Source: Branchiostoma floridae
Taxonomy: Eukaryota; Chordata; Leptocardii; Amphioxiformes; Branchiostomatidae
Length of the DNA stretch: 64,000 bases
Direction of reading: 5' to 3'
Assembly: GCF_000003815.2 (NCBI RefSeq)
Contig: NC_049983.1
Location: 11,039,870 to 11,103,869, forward strand
In this document: one piece after another, positions 1-11,900 of the stretch
Position numbering within the stretch: position 1 is the first letter of the stretch
How the letters are laid out: every line of letters begins with the position of its first letter
Position numbers and translations under genes: made by a program
The notes under the pieces: model-generated
What the model saw: only the letters and a program-made list of their open reading frames with translations
Told to the model about the DNA's origin: nothing
The model's database searches: none

Positions 1-1
1 G

Positions 2-142
2 CACATACCGGGAACACATAACACGATGGCTGACTGTCTATCTCGCCTACAGGTAGAGCGGTTCCGCAGGAAATACCCACACATGGCAACTCATCCGGTC
101 AGGGTGCCTCCCCATCTCCTGCCCAGCAGCTTAATCGACTAG
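2..142 (+). CDS. C-terminal tail of reverse transcriptase/RNase H polyprotein (partial)
   Basis: The frame is open from the window edge to a TAG at 140-142, giving 46 codons. It begins HIPGTHNTMADCLSRLQ, which fits the end of the RNase H domain in DIRS/gypsy-like elements (a G-x-x-N-x-x-A-D-x-L-S-R signature). The catalytic RT and RNase H residues lie upstream of the window. The frame overlaps the recombinase frame by about 100 bp in a different register, as is common in DIRS elements. Only the signature supports the call, so the exact clade is not determined. Confidence 0.65.
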   Translation, partial: HIPGTHNTMADCLSRLQVERFRRKYPHMATHPVRVPPHLLPSSLID

Positions 143-1035
143 TCGACAACTTGCTTGTTCAATCCTTAGCACCTTCTACAATCTCAGCTTATCGTCTGGC
201 GTGGCAGCATTTCCGTCAATTCAGCCTTGAAATCCACTGTACAGCCAATATCAAGCCCCCTATTCCAGAGCCTATAGTATGCCAGTTTATTTCCTACTTA
301 CATAGTAAGGGATTTGCCCCAGCGTCGATAGCATCTAAACTTTCAGCTATAGGTTTCATTCACAAAATCCAAAATCTACAAGACCCCACTTCTACTTTCG
401 TCGTTCGCAAGTTGATGCACTCAATACAAAAGAACCACGTACCCGACGGAAGGTTGCCCATAACGCCTCCTATTCTTTCCCAATTGATTGATGCCTTGAA
501 GTTCATAAAGACCACGTACTACAATCAGTGCCTGTATGAGGCAATGTTCACGTTTATGTTCTACTCTTTAGCTCGCATAAGCGAAGTAACGGTAACTAAT
601 TCTTCCCAACACACTCTGACCTTAGCGGACCTCAGGGGTAATCTGGACTCTAATAGTGGCCTAACTTCCTTCTTGGTACAGTTTAAGACGTACAATCACA
701 GCAGTCCTTCAGCCCAATCCACCATCCAGATCCAACCACACCCAGAAAGTCCGCACTGCCCGGTGGTAAGCCTTGCTAAGTACCTCCAACTACGGGGAAG
801 GAACCCGGGGTACCTGTTCCAACGTAGGGATGGTTGCCCTGTTACCAGCGATAACTTTGCCAAGGCATTAAGAGCCTGTGTCCTGCAAGTCAAACTCGAT
901 CCACAAAAATACACCTCGCATTCCTTCCGAATTGGAGCTGCTACGCAAGCAGCTTTGCAGGGGGTTTCGGATTCGAACCTTCGGCTACTAGGGAGATGGA
1001 CCTCAGATGCATTTAAAAAATATATTCGCACTTAA
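34..1035 (+). CDS. Tyrosine recombinase of a DIRS-type retrotransposon
   Basis: The frame is open from just after a TGA at 31-33 to a TAA at 1033-1035. Counting from codon 151, the protein has the N-terminal core-binding helix pattern (LAPSTISAYRLAWQHF) and the full set of catalytic residues of tyrosine recombinases: Arg142 in SLARISEV, His257-x-x-Arg260 in HSFRIGAAT, Trp283 in LGRW and the nucleophile Tyr291 in FKKYIR. The enzyme would insert the element's circular DNA intermediate. There is no ATG near the start of homology: the first in-frame Met lies about 90 codons in. Expression by frameshifting or as a fusion with the upstream frame is therefore likely (inference). No internal stop or frameshift was seen, so this copy may be young. 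Confidence 0.88.
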   Translation: MSISPTGRAVPQEIPTHGNSSGQGASPSPAQQLNRLVDNLLVQSLAPSTISAYRLAWQHFRQFSLEIHCTANIKPPIPEPIVCQFISYLHSKGFAPASIASKLSAIGFIHKIQNLQDPTSTFVVRKLMHSIQKNHVPDGRLPITPPILSQLIDALKFIKTTYYNQCLYEAMFTFMFYSLARISEVTVTNSSQHTLTLADLRGNLDSNSGLTSFLVQFKTYNHSSPSAQSTIQIQPHPESPHCPVVSLAKYLQLRGRNPGYLFQRRDGCPVTSDNFAKALRACVLQVKLDPQKYTSHSFRIGAATQAALQGVSDSNLRLLGRWTSDAFKKYIRT

Positions 1036-1185
1036 CTCCATAGAAGGCACCTGGTTCGTACTTGAACAGCTGAAAAAGATCCCTAATAGACCCTTAAACG
1101 GGTATAATCGGCTAACGGCACAATAGGTTGATACCTACTCAACCTCACCAATAAGAATTATCAACTTTAGACTGAAACCCCTACA

Positions 1186-1440
1186 TAGGGTGAGTTACCC
1201 TACAGCCTTGATACATGGTGTGTTACCCATATGTCTGATCAACTACAACATTTGAACAGGGTGAGTTACCCAGAGTTCGATAACAACAGTAAGTTCCCTG
1301 CTTGCATCCTAAACCAAGCTACATTGGAATACAACGTTTAGGGTGCCCTGCTCAAGGTTATGATAGCAATAGCTAGCTCCATGCCTGTATTGAACACCTG
1401 GCCAGTGCGGCTTTTATGCCGGTATACGGTGAGTTACCTT
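1186..1440. repeat. Recurrent imperfect palindrome GGGTGAGTTACCC
   Basis: The motif GGGTGAGTTACCC or a one- to three-base variant occurs near 1189, 1217, 1259 and 1429, in the non-coding tail behind the recombinase. Each copy reads almost the same on both strands (GGGT-x-A-x-T-x-ACCC). It may belong to the split or inverted terminal repeats that DIRS/Ngaro elements use for circle formation; that role is inference. Confidence 0.5.
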
Positions 1441-1499
1441 AGTTCTGATAATAACAACTGACTAGTACAGGTTTGTTTGTTTTCTAAACCAAACTGGAT

Positions 1500-2700
1500 A
1501 GCATAGCTATACTCTTATAATAAGTAGATTTGTTGATTCTTAGTCCCTGAGTAGTCTCCCAGTTATGAATGTATTACCTTGCGTAATTCCATACTACCCT
1601 ACAGCACATAAATGTATGCTAACTCAATAGAAACTTTTCTTTCTGTCGTTGCTCCGTAGCCAAATGTATTACCAGGTGTCACTCCATGTCACTTTACGGT
1701 AAACAATTTTATGCTAACGCTGTATAGGGAAAAAACAGATAGTTTACAATACTCAAGGATACGAAGTTAGATTTATAAATAAAGCGATCGACACTGTTAG
1801 TCTAAGTTACAGCCATGCTGCTCAGGTTACTTTCATAATATGCCAGTATTTTTCTCTAAACGTACCCTACAATACTCTACAGATCCTAGGCAACATTTGC
1901 ATTACGTCAATATTTCAGCATCGCACCTAAAAAGTCGTTTCAGACTGTTGTATAGAAACTAGCTCAGACGTTTTGTTTGTTCACCTTCGCCACATTTCAG
2001 TTTATTGAACATTTCTTGTTTTTAACGTTTTTAACGTTTAAGTGGTGGTAAACCAGTACTCAAATTATGTTGGAAATCTTATAATGTTCGTAAACTTGTA
2101 TGATTGGCATGTGACCTTTATACGAAAAACCTTTTCACGAGATATATGGAACCGTTGTCATGGTAACCATTTGGCGTGTTGCCAAATATTGAGAATGATA
2201 CATATTTATGTAATGATTCTATGTTTTTTCCATTCTGTATGCCAATCTTGACAATATACCTGTTTTTCCGCCAAAGATGCCAAGTGTGTCAGTTGAATTC
2301 TTGTCTCCCTGTCCTTATATCGGTCGGAGAAGTAGGCATAAGGGGCTTTTCATGAAATGAAAATATACATTTACGGGTAGATTTTTGTGATGGATCGTAC
2401 ATAAATTTGTCTCGTTTACGTTTAATTTTTTATTTACACTTCTTTTCACTATAAGTGTCATTTGTAGGTATCAGTTGCATGTTGCATGTATAGAAATAAT
2501 CTGCACTTGCAGTAGAAAATTTTGATATTCTTATCCGTCATTTGTGTGGACTTTTATTGTTTTCCAATGATGATTATGTTGCTTTGGCAAGTAGCGGTTG
2601 CCTATTTTCATCAGAAATAATCTGCGCTTATAGAAGACATTTTCTCTGTCATTTGCCAATTGATGATGATTCTTGTTGTTTGAAAAAGGAAAAGAGTTTA
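1500..2700. other. AT-rich non-coding stretch
   Basis: I see no supportable gene, RNA or repeat border here. Short open frames are present but have no recognisable content. The stretch separates the retroelement from the last visible ITIH exon, so it is probably ITIH intron sequence. Confidence 0.4.
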
Positions 2701-2711
2701 CCTAGCATTAC

Positions 2712-2901
2712 GATGTCCCTTGTCTCTATGATGCGCACGTCTATCTTCAGGTGCCTGACCACCTGCTGGGGACGGATGCTTAGGACCAGCTCGTAACTTC
2801 CCAAACGCCTTTGCAGCAGCTCCTCGTAGGTGAGGTTAAAGGTCACCTTACTCTGGGCAGCCACGTTGACGGAAACTTTGAACTTGTTCTCTCTCTTTGG
2901 T
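2712..2901 (-). CDS. ITIH exon: end of VIT domain
   Basis: The acceptor is CATTGTAG|ACCAAAG; the first base completes the codon left by the preceding exon. It encodes ENKFKVSVNVAAQSKVTF, then LTYEELLQRRLGSYELVLS and VRHLKIDVRIIETRDI. Two donors are possible: GACATC|GTAATG (end at 2712, phase 0) and CTAG|GTAAAC (end at 2702). I prefer the first because the family's exon usually ends at this point. The next exon was not found in the window. Confidence 0.88.
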
Positions 2902-5900
2902 CTACAATGAAGGGAAAATATGAATATCATCAAACGCTAGGCTCAGCATCAACCAGATGTGAAATAATTGACGATAAAGATTTAGAATAACAACATTCTT
3001 GGTAGACAACCAGCGTTTTATTCAATTGACGTTTCGGTGACCGCGCGGTCATCTTACGTCAATTCCTGTTAACAATAAAATTAATATGTAGCACGTGTAT
3101 TGGATTACTGTAATTGCATTCAAGTTCGCAGCGATTTAACTTCGCTGCAGCGCGGAAAAGACTGTTCGCGGTGGTGTCATGGAAAATGTTCGCGGTGGTT
3201 TTAAGTTCGCGGTAAATTTGCAACGCGAAAACCGCGAACATTTCTGCATTTACAGTATTAAACAGCACACAAAATAGAAAGACCAAAAACTTTTCAAAAT
3301 CTGTTTTCTGTGTTCTGTTTAGAAACTGTCAGCACAGGCGTCCTGCTAAAAGTGAGTTCTAGGTGGTTTGGGATACTTACTGACGACAGACTTTTGTGAA
3401 CAAAAACGAGACTGCATGAGGTTTTAATTCCTTAAGCCAAACCAGGCCAAACTTTATAAAAACCCAGCAGCCCAGTTTCTCCGTAAGAACGCGGCCATCC
3501 TTTCTGGGAACAGCCCAGTCCTTTCAGCCCATGTTATAAACGGCACGCGATAAGCTCCATGTGGTCTGAATTCCATCAACAAATTTGTTTTAGCGATTAG
3601 CCAATGTCTTTTAAGCCTTTGTTTTCACTCGGATCAAGCCGACTGTACGAAGGCGTTTGTTTGGAACGGTAAGCGGATTCTATCTGAGTCCTGTAAGCGG
3701 CTTTATTTATTCTTTTCCCAGTTCCGAAACGGAGAGTGGTATCTATCACACACATAATAGTAAGTTCGTTCATCAACTTATTTTCACAGTATGCGTTCAA
3801 GAGAAATCGGAATTAAAATGCTTCTTAAATAGCGAAAGAACAGAAAAAGAGAGCAGAGTTCTTTAGCAGGTACAACTATTCATTCATAGACAGATAAGCT
3901 GTGAAGATTTGTGAAATCTCGGCTGGAATGTTGTAAAAGCGAGACGTGACATCTATACTCACGTAGCGCTGACTTTGCCGGCACTTTGTCCCTTGCTGAC
4001 GGCTTTCTTGTACTCCTTCTCCGCCTTTTCCTTCTCCTTCACCTCGCCGAAGTACGTGACGTTATCAATGGTCCTGGGAAAACAGACCAAAAGTCAACAT
4101 CCATGGGGTTAATCTTCAAGTTTGTGTAAAAAGACGTTGTAGAAAGAAGCTCCTGGTTTCTCTGACCCAGAAAAGGCCACTGCTCGGCCGATCCGAAACT
4201 AAAGTTAGTTTTTTTTGCCAATTTTTGTTTCATTCATTATTGAAGGTGATTTTGTCTATGTGGGTCCAACTTTCAACCACAGCCCAGCCAACCTTCCCGT
4301 CGTCTCCGGTTAGGCTAACGCCACATTTCCAAACCGGGGCCCGGCCGGGATGTTTGTGGAAATGAAAAATTTACGTGTTTATCAAGGAATATACGTAGAA
4401 TCCGCTTAATTGCACACCCCATTTACCAGTGCTTTTCGTGCAATTATCCGAATGGTGCAACAAAGCGAAGTTATTAAGCTGGACCGCACCACCACGGGAT
4501 TTATGGATTTCGTGCAATTGCCAGAAGTGTGCGATTATCCGTTGTGCAATTAACTGGCTTCTACTTATGCTCATGACTAATTATTTTACGTTCTGTGCGT
4601 TTTGTTGTCTTTTATGCCCTTATTTTCGTTCTCACAAGCCGCCCGGCCGGCCATCGGTTTGGACATGTGACGCAGACCTCAAAACTTCTACATCTTCCGC
4701 CTCACACCCTGTCACTCTACAACTACGAGCACATACGAGAACACACAGATTGAAAACAATACATTTTTTAAAATACTTTCTTACGGAGGTACAAGATACG
4801 TGTATAGCCGCTCCACACTTACATGGAGAAGTTGGAGATGAAGGCAGTTTTGGGCAGACTGATTTCGAACACAGCCTCCCGCGCCTCATCAGCCTTGTTA
4901 GCCAGCCGACTCGTCACCACTGTCTTGGCATATCGTGACGTCACAGTAGACTTGATATCCAGCGCGTAGATCTCGGGCTTTTTCTATTCAAAGAAAAAGA
5001 AGAGGAAAGGTTTAATATTACGCTATGATGTCGTGCGACGTTTAATTATCCTATGAGTGCTGTATGTTAGGTCTAAGCTAAATAAAGATCAAAGGTCAAG
5101 GAAGAGGAAGATCTTCATACGATTTTATGCGTTAGAACTTTCAAGTAGGCTGTGACAAAACCAACCGCCGACACACATAGATCTCACACAGCCTTTTCGT
5201 CACTAGACAGCTGAATTTTGCAGGACACATAGACGATCGTGCGACGTGTTTAGCATGAGCCTTGATGGCACAGCGCTTCGGATGACTGTTATAAAAAATG
5301 TGGTTTATTTAAATGCATATTGACGTCTTTCTTGAATGGAGACCACGTATATGTGACGTCATAACGTGAGGGATTGGTATTCATTTCATCTTAGTCCGAA
5401 ATCTCATATCAAACACGACACTCAAGGCAGTACGATTAGATCCCAAACTGATAGCTAGCATGATGTGTGGTCTAGTTTCAGAATGGTGCGTTTGTCTACA
5501 ATCTCTTTGGAGTCTCGAGTTGGTGCAGGAAGGACGTTGATATCTACACCGTAAGTCTGAAGCTTTCTCAAGTCGTGATGGTATAACCTAATGATGAAAT
5601 ACGCTGCACAAAAACCTAGTAGTTGTGTTGGCAGACTAGTTGTAGATATATACAGTCCAGCTTATTTTTTTCGTACTCCACCTCAGCATGGGTCTAGAAT
5701 TCCAGGACAGAAGGCACGTCGCGCGCTGGAGTGGCCGACAATCCAAACACAACCGTCTGTTGTAGGCCTGCCGCGCTCACTTTAAACTAAAGTACCCTCA
5801 ATTGCTCGTAGAGGGGATCCTTCAAGTTGCCTAGGCTTTCACTGGCTCGTGCCGTGTGCCCTCTTGTAGACGCCACTGCAACTGGCAAGCACTTGAACGG

Positions 5901-8900
5901 TACTCAAGACGTTGCTTTCACCACTAGCGGCAACACTTGAAGCGCTTTGTGCCCACCAGTGGCCTTTCTGGAAGCGTCGCGGGTTTGTCGTAGGAAATGC
6001 TCCAGGCAGCTGAAGATGTCCGTAAAACTTTCCTCATTTTGCCGGTAACAAAGCTCGGCCCCTCCACTAGCCGTGCGGGCGGGCAGATGATTGTACACCT
6101 GAACAATCTTCAATAACCGCGCCGAGCTTAAGGTAGCTGAAAATCTTCTGAAGAGAAAAAGCCAAGGAATAAACCTTAAGGCGCTTTAGTGAGGTGTTTG
6201 GTAAAGAGCCATTAGATGATCAAGTGCCCTATGTTGTCGCTACCTACCTGAAAAATCCAAGTCCGAAAATAGTGTATTCTTACTCCCCTCCCCACCCTAA
6301 CACAAGGTCTTTTTCATGCCGCCAACACATAGTCTATAAAGGGTGTCTTTCTTGAAATACATTTATTTCTCGAATTTTCGGCTGAAGATTATTAGGCGTA
6401 GTTCACTTTTCAGAGTGATATAACCTGCGATTTTTTGTTGCACTAGAGGTCGGTTATACCGGCTATACAGATCTAGCGTCAGAAGATGCAGCGATCACTT
6501 CCAATGACATCTTTTCCTTAGTCCGATCGTAAGAGTTGGTCAATTGTGCAAGACATAATGTTGATTCTGTGCTGTTTCTACAAGTAAGCAGGTCAACCAC
6601 TGTACTGACTGACATATATATTCTTACTCTGCTCTTACACACACCTGCACAACACAGCATCATATCGCAATCTACAAACACACACGCCACCTTCAAACCC
6701 TTAAACCCTAACACCATATATGTAACCGCATTTCAACAGGAAGAACAGTCGACTCACAAAACCTGTGGCTTTAGTTCGTGAGTGCGCCCAAAATCGGGTG
6801 AAAGATTTACAAGATAATTGTCAGGTTGTAAAAACTGAAAACCTCAAAGACCTCGGGCACATCCGGAGACAAGCCTATATACAGAAATGCGTTGTTAAGA
6901 TGTTGACCCGCCTGTTCAGCTGCCTTCTTTTCCTAACTTTATCAATCTGTCCTTCCTGTCCCAAATCTTAAACAACTCCATCCCTTTTCTTTATCAGCTG
7001 TCAGAGTATTGGCTAAAGATTGGCACGTTTACAGATTTGTGTTTTAGATCATGTCCCGAGCCTTCTGGGAAACAGCGCTGGGCGTGATGACTGAGAACAG
7101 ATGCTGGACCGAGTCCACACGGCAAGTTTCTGCACCTTACAAACTACCCTGGACACCAGACTTTTACACAGGGCCGGCAGGTTTTCCCAAGGACCTTAGA
7201 TGAGCATTCCGGGGAGGAATGCAAGGCGGCAAACTCTCACCCTGCATGACTCCTTCCCGAACAAATTCTCTCCCGGCCCTGAAGTCTGGTTTCCAGTGTA
7301 CTCACAAACCATACCAAGCTACAAGTCAAATTTCGGCAACGAGACAGTGTTAGGTTGTTGATCTAGACCTGTTCAACCAAGTTTCGTCTCACGATGGTGG
7401 CATCAAGAAAAGGCCCTGATGTATATGTCGTGAAACAAGAAGGGAGTAGAAACAGGCACAAACAATATATACAACAACTAGAGTTCGGCGACCTCATACC
7501 TCCATGAAAATTTAGAGCTTTCGTAAATTTCATGCAATTGACTAAGACATTAACATAATTCATGCATGGTGTTGTTCATCATTGACAAACGTACACATTT
7601 CATAATTATAAAATTCCCATTATTAATCATAAAGCGGTTTTGCAATTTTTACTTAAATTATGCAAATAAGTTCCTCATTACCATATTTGGTATCTGCTTA
7701 TATTCCACCTATCATAATTAACATGTGTTACATTTATTGAAGTCCAGTTATTGCAAACAATGGAATTATACAATTTCCTCATGAATTATGCAAATTAAGT
7801 CCTCATTTGCATAACATGTATATCATTATGAACATCTTTGCCTAAGGTACCCGCATGCCTAATATGATGCCAATCCGTCAATCCTTTCTGCAGTCATCCT
7901 CTTTGGAGTGTCTTGACAAAACGCCCCTGCAGTTCCCAAATTAAATGTTAGGGGGCTGAAACTTGCCTCACTTTGTCATGACACTGAAAGATATCTACCA
8001 CCCAAATTTGAAGACCATATCACGTCCAAGACAAGAGATACATAGAAAAAACTGCTATGATTGAATGTTGTCATTAATTATGCAAATTTGCTCCTATTTT
8101 GCATAATTAGTATTTCATTTTGTACAACATTGTCTGAGGTACCTACATACCAAAAATGATGAAAATCCGTTGTTCCCTTCTTGAGTTATCCTCTTCAGAA
8201 GTTTTTGACAAAAATGCCCCTGCTATCCCAAAACTAGACGCTAGGGGGCCCAAACTTATGTCACTTCTTCCTGAGCACAAGAGCTATCTAATACTCAAAA
8301 ATCGTGACCATAGCATGTTCAGAACACCAAAATAGCAAAACCGGAAGTTGCGCTGCAGTACCAAGGGGAGCCGCTAGGGGACCCAAAATCTAATCATTTC
8401 CAGCTTTCATCACACCCTACCAACACACCAAGTATGAAACCAATCCACCCAACCGTTCTTGAGTTATTTTGTTTACACACACACAGACACACACACACAC
8501 AAACACAGGGTAAAATATAACCTCCATTCCATTACATTTCATGGAGGTAAATATCCTGACTTCCGGGATTCGAACCCGCGCCGATCCCGGGACGACAGCT
8601 CACAAACCCATGACGTAAACCACCACACTAAAAGGCTTAAGCCGTTTGGCATGGTCGATTTGGCGGTGCTTGAACCCCACTACTGTTACAGTTGACTATT
8701 CGAAATTGACACTATGGTTTGTGTATCATATGCCAGTACACGTATAAGGAAAACACGGAAATACCCCGTTTCAGAACTATCTCATTTTACGTCGTTCGTG
8801 AGGAATAAAATGTGACATTTGTGTACACATGCAGTTTCAGTAAAGCATACAGTCTCTTGCTACAATAGGAGAGTAAGAATTTTGTTTAGGTCAGGATTAG

Positions 8901-11900
8901 TTAATCATAGCAGAGTCTCTTCCGTCTTTCGTAGGTTAATGACCTGTAGGTCACCGTAAAGGGCACGTCAGCCCCTGACAGAGACCTTTGTCTTAAATGT
9001 TTATATCTCAAGGTTTAGAGTTCGTCCGTCGCGGAAATGCACTCCACATGTAATCTTGGCCGGGCTTCTTGGACCTCTGCCACATTTCCTGTCGGAAGGT
9101 ACTTTCAACACTAAAACGCAGATGCCAAGTGTTTCCATTGGAGAGAAAAGAAAAGTTTCCAAAAACAAACAACGCCTTTCGAATTCGTTTCTTTGATTCG
9201 CCGCGAGAGAGGTTCAAGAATACTCATAACCTTACTTTATCTTATCGGCCTGCTTTGTTTTGAGGCAGTTTCAAACATTCTCTGGGGTTTATTCCTATAT
9301 CATGTTAACTTGGCATTGGTAGTCTAGTATACTATTCTCCAAGCAGAAGTTAGGCTCCGGCTGATTTTGACGTTTTTTTAAAGACGTTTTATCGGGCTTT
9401 CTATTTTGTACCCTTTTGTTTATGTCTCGCGGCAAACAAAACGGTACAAAATGCTAGTAGAAAGCACGATAAAACGCCTAAAAATGTCAAAAACAGCCGG
9501 AGCCTATAACATTTGTAACCTCTGTTTAGAGAGTAGAGTATACAACATCTTGTTCGACTGTCAGTGTGATGAGGACCGCTTCTGACAATCTTAGCATACA
9601 TTGTATGCACACTGTGGATAAACATTGATTAGTACAGACGGACTCTTCTTTAATTCCGTGTGTGGTGTATGTTTACAACAGCAGAACGCGTAGTCACTCA
9701 ACTTCCTCTAAACGGAGGATAATGACAAACGACCGAGCGGACGTGTGCCAGCTGTGTTGGTGGGAGCTCCGGTCAGGGAAGTCAACTGGCGATACGGTGT
9801 AAGTGTTGAGAGAAACGTCTTTAGTCTAGATGTCGTTTATCTATGTTTGGGAGTGGGAATCTCAAAGCAGCCGTGCACTTTAGACTGCTAAATAGCGATA
9901 GGTGTAAGGGGGAGTGGCACCGTGGTCGTGTTATTTCAGTACAAACGTAAATATTCGACTCGTCCCACTGTTTGTGTGTTCACCAGTCGATCTACCTGTA
10001 CCTTCCAGCTTACAGCATACATATCATCTTCCCACTTGGACACTCACTTCTATCAGCTAGCTTTTTCTATGTCTGGGATCATGACTTTAGGGCAGTAACT
10101 TTGACTAGAACATATCATCCCAATTCCATCCAGATGGATTGAGAATTTCCAAAGTTGTAAGAAACTCCTCTGTGATGTGTTGTGTTCGAGCACAGAGCCT
10201 TTGTTCGAAGGCGGAACTCGAAAACCCAAAGTCAAGTAGAAAGACACGAAAAGACTCAACTTTAACTTTTTATCTCTCTCACAATGCCCATAATCTATCT
10301 AACTCCAGGACCGGAAAGGGATCATTTCTTTTGTAACAGGTGAGTAGGTTTAGGAAATGCCACTTAACTGAAAGGTCATGTTGGGAAGTACTGTGCAATC
10401 AAGAACAATTCGGCATTTTGATTTCCTATGAAGGTCTTGAGGGAAAAGAAAGCAAGAAAGTACATCGAGTCGTTGGGATATCCATTAAACGTTAGCCATA
10501 TGCAGGTTATACTTGCACGTTTGTAAGTTCAACTGGATGACCCCCTAGGATGTAACGAGTTTAAAACCCCCGGTGGATCAGTACAATACCTACAGACAAT
10601 GTTGAGTGGTATCCGCTAAGGCTTTACTTGGATCTGCCACATCTCCGTGTTTAGACGTAGTTTATTTTTCTTGCTACGCCTGTGGCGAAAGCAGACTAGT
10701 TCTTACTAAACACTGGGAGGAGAAAGAATACAACTGTTGGGGAAAATGGCTGAGCTCATTTGGTAATCAACTTTTAAATTGTAGCAATTCATTGTGTAAC
10801 AAAACTGATAATAGGTATGAGTTTCCAAAGATGACTCATAGTAGTAAGTGGTTATATTTTTAATTCCGACTTTCGGCGTTTACAAAAAAGGTGACAAAGG
10901 CCTTCCGAGAAGTGAAGGACCCATAGACTGTCAACTGTTGAAACGACCTGTTCGCTTTGCTTTGCTTATAGAAAATATACAGTGCGAAATGACCCAGGCT
11001 CTCTGGCAACTTAAAGTCAAGGGCGCGCTGAATACAGTCCATTATTACATGGATACGCAAGACGTAGTTGAACATGTTTAAAACATCTGGGTTTAAAACC
11101 GCCCCCGAGTCGTTCAAAGCTTTTCAGTTGAAGAGGTTCATCAGTCACGTATGAGTAAGTTAATAGAATAATTCTTCAATCAGTGACTCTTTGAATAACA
11201 CGTAAGACACGTACCTCCAAATGTTGATACTGAACTTCAGTAACACGTAAACCTAGCTTCGGTCAATAAATTCTACTTTATACCGTAGCCCAGAGGTACA
11301 AATCCATCTCCGCGCAGACCGTGTGCTGGGCTAGCCGTACAGGCCGCTGAGGACACGGCGTTGGGGGGTAGTTATCCGTCTTCTAACCGTAAAACTGACA
11401 GCTACTCAATACACGCATCATTCACAATCCTGCCTAGTGGGGAGGGCAGAACCTTGATAAAGAACTCAAAGTCGGTTAACTGAAGTGATAGAAAAGTTTT
11501 ACAGTGATCCAGAGTCTACACCAGGAGGTGTGAGAGATAAAATGATATTTCCTACTGGCTATTGGCTTTTTCATCGACTATCCTTCTCAGAGAAGAACAA
11601 CCAATGACCGCCATAGAGCCTTGTCCAATAGATCATAGTCGAGACATCAGATAAAATGTACAGTGAGGCGATAGAAAAGTTTACAGTGATCCATAGTCTG
11701 CACCAGGAGGTCTGTAAGATAAAATGATATTTCAAAGAACTCTACTGCCTATGGGCTCTTTCATGAACTGTTTATCAACTATCTTTCTCAGAGGAGAACA
11801 ATCAATGACCGCCATAGAACCTTGTCCTAAAGATCAGAGTCGTGACATCAGATAAAATGTACAGTGAGGCGATAGAAAAGTTTACAGTGATCCATAGTCT

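Larger units (their letters stand above)
2..1500 (+). mobile_element. DIRS/Ngaro-type tyrosine-recombinase retrotransposon, 3' part
   Basis: The left edge of the window lies inside a retroelement. Two overlapping frames are seen: the C-terminal tail of a reverse transcriptase/RNase H polyprotein, then a tyrosine recombinase. This order is characteristic of the DIRS/Ngaro superfamily, which integrates by recombinase rather than integrase. After the recombinase stop there is a non-coding tail with repeated GGGTGAGTTACCC-like motifs. The right end is not resolved; 1500 is an estimate. The 5' part is outside the window. Confidence 0.8.

Noticed and set aside
696..1031. Minus-strand open frame of 111 codons opposite the recombinase
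   Set aside because: It lies wholly antisense to the clearly homologous recombinase frame and has no recognisable content.
7246..7290. Possible 45-bp phase-0 minus-strand exon of the ITIH gene with a GTGAGA donor
   Set aside because: The sequence is one arm of the foldback repeat at 7145-7300, and the acceptor has no pyrimidine tract.
8551..8650. A functional tRNA gene on the minus strand
   Set aside because: A- and B-box-like parts are present, but the acceptor and anticodon stems do not pair convincingly; annotated as SINE-like instead.
10030..10060. Possible 9-nt minus-strand microexon (CTAG|...|GTGAGT)
   Set aside because: The acceptor is preceded by purines rather than pyrimidines; such short matches occur by chance.
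10606..10863. Plus-strand frame of 85 codons with several Cys and Trp
   Set aside because: No splice signals, no signal peptide and no recognised motif; it lies in the ITIH intron.
11215..11240. Possible 15-nt minus-strand microexon (TTCAG|...|GTACGTG)
   Set aside because: Phase would fit, but the length is too short to support from sequence alone.
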